Source: Bifidobacterium callimiconis (lineage in GTDB: Bacteria; Actinomycetota; Actinomycetes; Actinomycetales; Bifidobacteriaceae). From it: 64,000 nucleotides of DNA. Made by a program: the position numbers and the translations under genes. Positions within the stretch are counted from its first letter, which is position 1, and each line of letters begins with the position of its first letter. Location: positions 50,452-114,451 of the forward strand of contig NZ_QXGJ01000009.1 of assembly GCF_003952005.1 (NCBI RefSeq), read 5' to 3'. Of the stretch, positions 27,684 to 35,009 are shown one piece after another. The notes below the pieces were generated by a model, which saw only the letters and a list, made by a program, of their open reading frames with translations, ran no database searches and had not been told where the DNA came from.

Positions 27684-28760
27684 ATGGGACGAAACGGCAA
27701 TCGTCATGGCAGAGGCGACCACGACGGCACGGACGATGAGCCCCGGGCCGCGCTCGCGGCCGAACTGACCGAACAGGCGGCACGCAAACGTCTCCGACGA
27801 CGCATCATCGGCTTACTGCTCGCGATCGTCATGGCCGGCGCGGCCGGATGGTTCGTCGGCGGCATGAGCGTTCTGTCGACGGCCAGCGGCGAAGTCTGCC
27901 CCAATGACGCCGAATACGATCTGGAAGGGGCCACTCCGTCGAAAACGACCAACGATCTGAACTTCACCGGACCGGAACTCACCGAAGCGGAAGCCGGCGA
28001 CTACTATCTCAACGCCGTGGCCGCATCATGGCAGACCGTGGACGACGCCATGACCACCTCCATCGGAGACGATCTCAACGCCACAAGAGCCGCCGCGGCA
28101 CAGGCGGCCACAGCCCTCGACCAAACCGTGAAACTGCTCACTGCGCGCACCTGGCCGGACGATGTGAGCAACGCGGTGTACGACATCGCCAACGACTACG
28201 CCGACCAAACCGCCGAAGCGCGCTACGTCGCGAACGCCACCAGCCTGCGCTACACGGACGCCATCACGGGCGTGGACGCGTACACGGTCTCCGAAGCCGA
28301 CGCCTATCTGCGCAATAAGCTCAACCTGCCCGCCGCGCAGCCGCACAGTATGCCATTCGACATTCTTGACATCACCGATCGCGGCGTCTTCCACTCCGAC
28401 GCGGCCGGTGGCGACGACCGTGTGGACGACGGCAAACGCATGGTGGACGTGACCGTGCGCAGCCGTGTGCCCGGCAACGTCACCGACGTGATGCTGCACT
28501 TCGACCTGCTGGACACGTCCGGCAAAACCATGGATCGCGTCTGGGCGCAGGCCGATCGCATCTCGCTCGCCGAAGGTCAGGCCGTGGTGCTGCGTCTGCC
28601 CATCGATGCGGACAAGGTGACCACCGGCATGGGATTGCGATTCACCGGCTGGTCGGTGAGTGGCGGTTCCAGCAGCGCCGCCAGCGTGAACCATAATGCG
28701 AGCGTTGATGCCCAGTATGCGAAAACGCTGTCGGTCGTTACGGATTTTCGATTGCGATGA
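27684..28760 (+). CDS. Single-pass membrane protein, paralogue of the 25316 gene
   Basis: The 358-residue product starts at ATG 27684 with AGAGAG upstream (ATG 27651 is the alternative). It has a basic, charged N-terminus, one membrane helix (IIGLLLAIVMAGAAGWFVGG), then an exported domain: LTEAEAGDYYLNAVAASWQTVDDAM...LNATRAAAAQAATALDQTVKLLTARTWPDDV, clearly related to the 25316 product, ending VVTDFRLR against VVNDFRFA. The function is unknown. The two paralogues flanking an unrelated membrane protein suggest duplication within one envelope-associated operon. Confidence 0.7.
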   Translation: MGRNGNRHGRGDHDGTDDEPRAALAAELTEQAARKRLRRRIIGLLLAIVMAGAAGWFVGGMSVLSTASGEVCPNDAEYDLEGATPSKTTNDLNFTGPELTEAEAGDYYLNAVAASWQTVDDAMTTSIGDDLNATRAAAAQAATALDQTVKLLTARTWPDDVSNAVYDIANDYADQTAEARYVANATSLRYTDAITGVDAYTVSEADAYLRNKLNLPAAQPHSMPFDILDITDRGVFHSDAAGGDDRVDDGKRMVDVTVRSRVPGNVTDVMLHFDLLDTSGKTMDRVWAQADRISLAEGQAVVLRLPIDADKVTTGMGLRFTGWSVSGGSSSAASVNHNASVDAQYAKTLSVVTDFRLR

Positions 28761-29081
28761 CGGGCGTGCAAGGTGCATGCGCGAGACGTGCATGGCGCTC
28801 GCGTGCGGTACCTTCGCGCACGAATATTCGAACGAACATCATCGTGAACAACCGTTCGATTTTCGGGCGTGGCAAAATTGCGTCGGTCGGTGACTCGTCG
28901 TATAGTAAGGGCAGTCCGGAACCGTTCTCAATTCGGACTTTTCGATGACGAGATAGCGCTCGGATGAGATAGTTCTCATCGGAACGGCGCTCTCATCGCG
29001 TCAGAACACCCTTATGATTGCGGCCTTGGGTCTTTGAGATTCATGGTTGGGTCATATACGGTCAGACGAAAGGCAATACAC

Positions 29082-31208
29082 GTGGCAGAAAGCCAGAATC
29101 TTGCAAGTATGAAGCTGCCCGAGCTCAAGGAGCTCGCCAAGCAGATGGGTTTGCGTGGTACCTCCACCATGCGTAAGGGCGAGCTGGTCAGCACCATCGA
29201 AGCCGCCCGAAACGGCGGCGAAGCGCCCGCCGGTGTGACCGTGCGTGTGCCGAAGACGACCAAGCGCACCGTCAAGAAGGCCGACAAGCCGGAAGAAGCC
29301 GCCGAAGCCGTGGCCGACGTTCCGTCCGATTCCGCTGCCGCTCCTGTCGCGGAGCCCTCCAAGCCGGCCGAATCCAATGTTTCCGCTCCCGTGGAGCAGA
29401 CGTCCGCGCAGCCGACCATCATCGAGCTGCCCGAACCGAAGAAGACCGTCGAGCCGGCCGATCACATCGATCACGTGGAGAAGTCCGCCGCCAAGCTCGC
29501 CGCCATCGAGCTGCCCGAGCCCAAGGCCGGCAAGCGTGCGCCGCGTCGTCGTGCCACGCTGTCGTCCGCTCCGGCGATCGACAACGAACGCGCTGATCGT
29601 GCGGACCGTGCCGGCCGTGATCGCGATCACGATCACGAGAACGTTGGCAAGCTTGACCTTGATCTCGATCTTCCGCGCGTGCGCCGCCGCAAGGACAGCG
29701 GTGCCGCTGCCGACGAGCCTGCCCGTCAGGGTCGCGTGCGCGATCTGGGTGACATCCTCGCCGCACTGCCCGACCGTTCCGACCGTCCCGAACCGCGTAA
29801 GGGCGGCAAGAACCGTCGTGACGATCACGCCGACCGTCGAGTGCGTGACGATCGCGGCCACGGTGCCGATCGCGCCGACCGCTACGAGCAGGACGATGAC
29901 CGCGACTACCGCCGCAACCGCGCCGATCGTGATGCCCGTCGTGGCGTTCGCGACGATCGCAACGACCGTCGCAACGGTGCCGATCGTAACGATCGCCGCA
30001 ATCGTCGTGACGATGTCGTGCGTGCCGATCGCGCCGATCGTGCGGAGCGCAACGACTACCAGCAGCAGGACGATCTGGTGCCCGTCGCCGGCATCGTCGA
30101 CGTGCTCGAATCCTACGCATTCGTGCGCACCTCCGGCTACCTGCCCGGACCGAACGACGTGTACGTGTCGATGGGCCAGGTGAAGAAGTACGGTCTGCGC
30201 AAGGGCGACGCCGTGCAGGGTACCACCCGTCCTCCGCGCGACGGCCGCAACCAGCGTCAGAAGTTCGTGCCGCTGCAGTCGATCGAAACGATCAACGGCA
30301 TGAGCGTGGAGGAGGCGCAGTCCCGCCCGCACTTCAGCAAGCTCACGCCGCTCTACCCGCAGGAGCGTCTGCGCATGGAGACCCAGCCGACCAAGCTCAC
30401 CGGCCGACTGATCGACATCGTGGCGCCGATCGGCAAGGGCCAGCGTGGTCTGATCGTCTCCCCGCCGAAGGCCGGCAAGACCATCACGCTGCAGCAGATC
30501 GCCAACTCGATCACCACGAACAACCCCGAAGTGCACCTCATGGTCGTGCTCGTGGACGAACGCCCCGAGGAAGTCACCGACATGGAGCGCACCGTGCAGG
30601 GCGAGGTCATCTCCTCCACGTTCGACCGCCCGGCGAGCGACCACACGATCGTGGCCGAACTGGCCATCGAACGCGCCAAGCGACTGGTGGAGCTCGGCAA
30701 GGACGTGGTCGTGCTGCTCGACTCCATGACCCGTCTGGCCCGCGCGTACAACATCGCCCAGCCGGCGTCTGGCCGCATCCTGTCCGGTGGCGTGGACGCG
30801 CAGGCGCTGTACCCGCCGAAGAAGTTCTTCGGCGCGGCCCGCAACATCGAAAACGGCGGCTCGCTCACCATCATCTCCTCCGCGCTGGTGGAGACCGGTT
30901 CCAAGATGGACGAGGTGATCTTCGAGGAGTTCAAGGGCACCGGCAACATGGAGCTGCGTCTGAGCCGCGAGCTGTCCGAGAAGCGACTGTTCCCGGCCAT
31001 CGACATCAACGCGTCCGGCACCCGCCGCGAGGAGCTCATCACGCCGCCCGCCGAGCTGGCCGTCATCTACCGTCTGCGTCGCCTCTTCGGCGGCATGGAG
31101 CCGGAGCAGGCGTACCAGACGCTGGTGCCGCGCCTCAAGAAGACCGCCACGAACCGCGAGTTCCTGGCGGCGATCAACTCCACGATCCCGCAGGCCCAGG
31201 CCAAGTAG
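29082..31208 (+). CDS. rho: Transcription termination factor Rho
   Basis: The 708-residue helicase ends transcription at Rho-dependent sites. Order: Rho N-domain (about 1-50, MKLPELKELAKQMG), a Pro/Ala/Glu then Arg/Asp-rich disordered insertion (about 60-325), the RNA-binding cold-shock-like domain (GIVDVLESYAFVRTSGYLPGPNDVYVS), and the RecA-type motor with Walker A SPPKAGKT and Walker B VVLLDSMTRLARAYN. Actinobacterial Rho proteins carry such insertions. GTG at 29082 follows GAAAGG by 11 nt and is the likely start; ATG 29034 lacks homology. Confidence 0.95.
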   Translation: MAESQNLASMKLPELKELAKQMGLRGTSTMRKGELVSTIEAARNGGEAPAGVTVRVPKTTKRTVKKADKPEEAAEAVADVPSDSAAAPVAEPSKPAESNVSAPVEQTSAQPTIIELPEPKKTVEPADHIDHVEKSAAKLAAIELPEPKAGKRAPRRRATLSSAPAIDNERADRADRAGRDRDHDHENVGKLDLDLDLPRVRRRKDSGAAADEPARQGRVRDLGDILAALPDRSDRPEPRKGGKNRRDDHADRRVRDDRGHGADRADRYEQDDDRDYRRNRADRDARRGVRDDRNDRRNGADRNDRRNRRDDVVRADRADRAERNDYQQQDDLVPVAGIVDVLESYAFVRTSGYLPGPNDVYVSMGQVKKYGLRKGDAVQGTTRPPRDGRNQRQKFVPLQSIETINGMSVEEAQSRPHFSKLTPLYPQERLRMETQPTKLTGRLIDIVAPIGKGQRGLIVSPPKAGKTITLQQIANSITTNNPEVHLMVVLVDERPEEVTDMERTVQGEVISSTFDRPASDHTIVAELAIERAKRLVELGKDVVVLLDSMTRLARAYNIAQPASGRILSGGVDAQALYPPKKFFGAARNIENGGSLTIISSALVETGSKMDEVIFEEFKGTGNMELRLSRELSEKRLFPAIDINASGTRREELITPPAELAVIYRLRRLFGGMEPEQAYQTLVPRLKKTATNREFLAAINSTIPQAQAK

Positions 31209-31253
31209 TCGGTTCGGAACGGTTCGGTTCGAGTTGAACTGAGACGATCATCC

Positions 31254-31313
31254 AAGCGCCGTACGATTACGATTCGCTGCATATATGCAACCGAACGTAA
31301 CCGTACGGCGCTT
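31254..31313 (+). terminator. Intrinsic terminator of rho
   Basis: AAGCGCCGTACG (31254-31265) pairs with CGTACGGCGCTT (31302-31313), followed by TTGCGTT. The 36-nt loop contains the palindrome GCATATATGC. Confidence 0.75.
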
Positions 31314-31364
31314 TTGCGTTACGTTGCGTCATCGGTCGGCTACGAAACGTACTCGTAGGGTGGC

Positions 31365-31410
31365 GTTCGGTTACGTTCGGTTGATGATCCATGACGGAAC
31401 GTAACCGAAC
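31365..31410. repeat. Perfect 14-bp inverted repeat before the chorismate mutase gene
   Basis: GTTCGGTTACGTTC (31365-31378) and GAACGTAACCGAAC (31397-31410) flank 18 nt. A third partial copy, CCGAACGTAACCGTACGG, lies in the rho terminator at 31291. The repeat is 86-131 bp before the chorismate mutase start and may be an operator or leader hairpin. Confidence 0.6.
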
Positions 31411-31495
31411 GTACGATATGCGGACCGGTCTTGCATAGTGATCATACGCGTGGCATGCCGGCCGCAGGGGAGCGGTTCGGGATAATCTGGTAGGC

Positions 31496-32023
31496 ATGAG
31501 TGCAGATATCAGTGGTTGGCGAAAGCCTGTACGAACCATCACCGAAGACAACGATCAGACCGGATCCGCCGATGCGAACAATGTAGTGACCGACACTGCG
31601 GAAACGGACGAAACCCAGCTGAAGTCGGCGAACGGCATCGATGCGAACGGCATCGAACGCTCGTCCACGATCGACGCGCAGGCCGCCAAGGAACATCCCG
31701 AAGTGGCCGATGCCGTGGCCAAGATCAAGGGACTGCGCCAGACGATCGACAACATCGACGGTGCGGTGATCCACCTGCTCGCCGAACGGTTCAAGGCTAC
31801 CTCGCAGGTGGGCGTGCTCAAGGCCGGCGCCGGATTCGCGCCCGCCGATTACAAACGTGAGGACTACCAGATCGAGCGTCTGCAACGCATCGCCAAGGAC
31901 GCCGGACTCGACCCGAACATCGCCGAAATGTACCGCGAATTCGTAGTGACCGAGGCGAAGAAACGCCACAAGCGCATCGCTGACGCCGGCGGCGACCCCG
32001 GCGTGCTCGACGTATTCGCCTAA
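31496..32023 (+). CDS. Chorismate mutase, AroQ type
   Basis: The 175-residue product has a disordered N-terminal 75 residues and an all-helical AroQ domain: VAKIKGLRQTIDNIDGAVIHLLAERFKATSQVGVLKAGAGFAPADYKREDYQIERLQ. The first-helix Arg (GLRQTID), the LLAERF helix and the Arg/Lys of the middle segment are the residues that bind chorismate in this family. It converts chorismate to prephenate for Phe and Tyr. No fused prephenate dehydratase is present. The Shine-Dalgarno sequence is weak. Confidence 0.88.
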   Translation: MSADISGWRKPVRTITEDNDQTGSADANNVVTDTAETDETQLKSANGIDANGIERSSTIDAQAAKEHPEVADAVAKIKGLRQTIDNIDGAVIHLLAERFKATSQVGVLKAGAGFAPADYKREDYQIERLQRIAKDAGLDPNIAEMYREFVVTEAKKRHKRIADAGGDPGVLDVFA

Positions 32024-32170
32024 TACCGTTTGCAATAAGCGCGGCCGGCTACACGCACGTTTGGTGATCATTCTTATAATGCCATCGATGTCGCGTATCC
32101 TGACTCTATAATTACATGCTTGGCGCCCCCTATTTTCGGGGGGAGTAATGTGTTTTGCGGGGTTTGACGA

Positions 32171-34024
32171 TTGACTGCAAAGAATGATATGAAGACGGGG
32201 CGTATGCCGGCACGGAGTGCAAGACGACATCATCCCGGCCGGTGGATTGCGGCAATACTACTGGTATTGCTGGCGCTCGCTGTTGCCGCAGGCGCGTGCG
32301 GCATGAAACTGTACTCGGATGCCAAGAAGGTGCAGGCTCACGAACAGCAGGCATTGTCAACGGTGTCCGCAGTAGTGAATCTTGCCAATTCGTCTGATTC
32401 TAGCGCAGGTGGATCCGGTGTCGCATCCGCCGATCTGCAGCAGCAGCTTGACGCGGCGAAGCAGGAGACTACGGCTGCGAACGATATCACCCACGGCGCG
32501 CTATGGAACATCACATCGCATATTCCGGTGATCGGTGACGACGTCACTACCGTGCAGGGCATGACCTCGGTGACGAATGAACTGGTTGGTGATTCTTTGC
32601 CCAAATTCGTCGACGTGCTGACCTCACTGCAGAACAGTCAGTTGAGCACCGACGACGGTCGATTCAATCTGCAGCCGATCCTTGACAAGAGAACGGATAT
32701 CGCCGCCGCCGACAAGGCTCTGCAAAAGCAGGTGCGTGTTTATAGGAATCTGCCGGGCGGGCACGTCGGCATCGTGAACGACGCCTATGAGGCCAGCGGC
32801 AGGCAATTGACATCACTGGCCGATACGGTCGATCGCATGTCCAACGCCTTCCAGATGCTGCCGGACTTCCTCGGTTCGGACCAGCCTCGCACATATGCGC
32901 TCATGGCGATGACCACGTCGGAGGCGCGTTCGTCCGGCGGGCTGGTCGGCTCGGTCGGCGTGGTCACCACGGACAACGGCAGCATCAGCATCGGCGATTT
33001 CCATTCCGACGCGGACTATCTCGCCTACGGCACGAGTACGCCGACCGACGACGAACGGCGAATCTTCCAGGAATGGGGTCCGCTGCAGATGTCGTTCGAC
33101 ATCCGTGATCTGGCCGTCTACCCGGATGCGTCACGCAACGCCGAGAGCATGCGCGAGATCTGGCAACGCACCCCGTGGGGCGCCGACACGAATCTGGACG
33201 GCGTGATCATGGTCGATCCGGTGCTTCTGCAGGAACTGATCGGCATCACCGGCAACGTCACACTGTCCGACGGCACCGTGCTCACTGGAGACAACACCGC
33301 GGAATTCCTACTCAACACGGTGTACACGAAGTATCCGCAGGAACAGCAGGACGCGTTCTTCGCGCAGGTGGCCGAACAGGCCGTGGGCAGCATGTTCTCC
33401 AAGATGACCACGGGCAAACTGGTCAAGGTGTCGCAGATCATGGGCGACATGGCGCAGAACCGGCACTTCTCGCTGTACTCGTTCGACGAGAATGCGGAGA
33501 AGACGATCGCCGATGCCGGATTCACCGCGTCCACGCCGGACAGCGAGGAACATCCGCAGGTGGGCGTGTACGTGACGCAGCAGAACTCGTCGAAGATGGA
33601 CTGGTACATCCACCGCACGTCCGCAGTGACATTGGCGTCGAAAAATGGCGACGGATCGAGCACCTACCATGTGACGTACACGCTCACCAATACATTGGAT
33701 TCCAATGCCGCCGCATCGCTGCCCGACTACATCATCGGCATCAGCCAGGCCGGGCAGCCCAAGACGTACGGCATTGAGAAGATGCTGTTCTACGCTCCGG
33801 CTGGCGGCAGCATGACCGAGCCTACGGCGTCAACGGATTCCACAGGTACCGTGACGGACGCGCGACAGGAAACGCTGAACGGCACAAAGATCTACGCCAA
33901 CGTGGCAAGCCTCGCACCCGGCCAAACCGTGACGTACGAGTTTGACGTGACTACGTCCGCTAAGGCCGTCTCCGACCTGACCGTGGACCAGACTCCGCTC
34001 GGCTGGGTGGAGAAGTCGGAGTAG
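32171..34024 (+). CDS. DUF4012 domain membrane-anchored protein
   Basis: The 617-residue product has a short basic N-terminus, one membrane helix (WIAAILLVLLALAVAAGACG) and a large exported domain. LPDFLGSDQPRTYALMAMTTSEARSSGGLVGSVGVVTTDNGSISIGDF is the DUF4012 signature, and PVLLQELIGITGNVTLSDG follows, as in proteins often encoded with exopolysaccharide genes; the activity is unknown, though the EARSSGG region resembles LytR-related folds (weak inference). The longest frame starts with TTG at 32171 behind GCGGGG; ATG at 32189 is nearly as likely. Confidence 0.75.
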   Translation: MTAKNDMKTGRMPARSARRHHPGRWIAAILLVLLALAVAAGACGMKLYSDAKKVQAHEQQALSTVSAVVNLANSSDSSAGGSGVASADLQQQLDAAKQETTAANDITHGALWNITSHIPVIGDDVTTVQGMTSVTNELVGDSLPKFVDVLTSLQNSQLSTDDGRFNLQPILDKRTDIAAADKALQKQVRVYRNLPGGHVGIVNDAYEASGRQLTSLADTVDRMSNAFQMLPDFLGSDQPRTYALMAMTTSEARSSGGLVGSVGVVTTDNGSISIGDFHSDADYLAYGTSTPTDDERRIFQEWGPLQMSFDIRDLAVYPDASRNAESMREIWQRTPWGADTNLDGVIMVDPVLLQELIGITGNVTLSDGTVLTGDNTAEFLLNTVYTKYPQEQQDAFFAQVAEQAVGSMFSKMTTGKLVKVSQIMGDMAQNRHFSLYSFDENAEKTIADAGFTASTPDSEEHPQVGVYVTQQNSSKMDWYIHRTSAVTLASKNGDGSSTYHVTYTLTNTLDSNAAASLPDYIIGISQAGQPKTYGIEKMLFYAPAGGSMTEPTASTDSTGTVTDARQETLNGTKIYANVASLAPGQTVTYEFDVTTSAKAVSDLTVDQTPLGWVEKSE

Positions 34025-34118
34025 GTAGGGTCGGCCGGATCAGCCGTATTGGGCATGCGTGATCCGGCCGGGGCTGGTGATTGGTTTTGGTCGATTGGTG
34101 TGGAAGGGCCGGCTCAGG

Positions 34119-34481
34119 CTACTTCTTCGGTGTCCAGAACAGCAAATAGCACCAGATGATGGCGGTTACCGCGCTCGCGATGGAAAACGGCAGCGTATTG
34201 GGTACAAACAGTGCCAGTATGGTGTCCACGATGATGCATGCCCACGGAATAGTCTTCCAAACCGTAGAATAGGGGTCGCCGCGTTTGGTTTTCACCCCGA
34301 TCTGCACTCCGGTGATGGGTATTGAGATGAGCAATCCGCCGAGTACTATGATCAGATCCATCACGTGGACCGGGCCGGCCATGACGTCCCTAAACTCCGG
34401 GTGTGTGATCCCATACAGCAGCACCGACAGCACGATGAGCACGCCGCAGATCGGAATTCCCCATCGAATAATCCACTTCAT
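34119..34481 (-). CDS. Small four-helix membrane protein
   Basis: The 120-residue product starts at ATG 34481 after AAAGGAA. Four hydrophobic segments are visible: WGIPICGVLIVLSVLLYGI, VMDLIIVLGGLLISIPITG, IPWACIIVDTILALFV and AVTAIIWCYLLFW, with the tail TPKK. No family is recognised. It stands alone between the DUF4012 gene (convergent) and the valS 3' region. Confidence 0.6.
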   Translation of the reverse strand: MKWIIRWGIPICGVLIVLSVLLYGITHPEFRDVMAGPVHVMDLIIVLGGLLISIPITGVQIGVKTKRGDPYSTVWKTIPWACIIVDTILALFVPNTLPFSIASAVTAIIWCYLLFWTPKK

Positions 34482-34700
34482 TGTCGTATTCCTTTTTTCG
34501 CAGGGCATTGATGGTCTGCAGAATGTAGTGAAGTGTAAACTTCCATGCGACTCTGCATGGCACCACTATTTGTCTGATGAGTTTTTGCTACGTAATTTGT
34601 TGCCAAGGATTGCAGCGGGGGGCTTGGCTTGTGGTGCGGTGAGGGTGATTGGGGGGGCGTGTGTGAAAGCTGGTTTTTCCGGGTTGGTGTCCAAAACGGA

Positions 34701-34829
34701 TTGGCTCCCCTCTCTGAGGGGAGCTGTCTGCCGAAGGCAGACTGAGGGGAGAATTCAGGCACAGACTATGTACCCGTTCACTCCCCTCAGTCACCTGTCG
34801 GTGACAGCTCCCCTCAGAGAGGGGAGCCA
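34701..34829. repeat. Two REP-like units in opposite orientation
   Basis: GGCTCCCCTCTCTGAGGGGAGCTGTCTGCCGAAGGCAGACTGAGGGGAG (34703-34752) faces CTCCCCTCAGTCACCTGTCGGTGACAGCTCCCCTCAGAGAGGGGAGCC (34781-34829). Together they form a long inverted pair downstream of valS. Confidence 0.7.
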
Positions 34830-34847
34830 GACGTATGGCCTGAAGAA

Positions 34848-35009
34848 GTTACTTCTTCTTGGGCTTCTTGGCCGGCTGAGGCGTGAAGCGGACAGTCCAG
34901 TGGACTGTCCGTAGCCGAAGGGAGCAGCCGCCAAGGCTGCGATGGCCCCCGGCCTTGCCTTCTGTGCCTCACGCCATGAAGGTTACTTCTTCTTGGGCTT
35001 CTTGGCCGG
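34848..35009. repeat. 28-bp duplication of the valS 3' end flanking a palindromic insert
   Basis: Bases 34982-35009 encode the last residues and stop of ValS (PAKKPKKK). An identical 28 bp stands at 34848-34875. The 106 bp between contain the perfect palindrome GGACAGTCCAGTGGACTGTCC and outer arms GGCGTGA/TCACGCC. The layout resembles an insertion flanked by a duplicated target. Confidence 0.75.
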
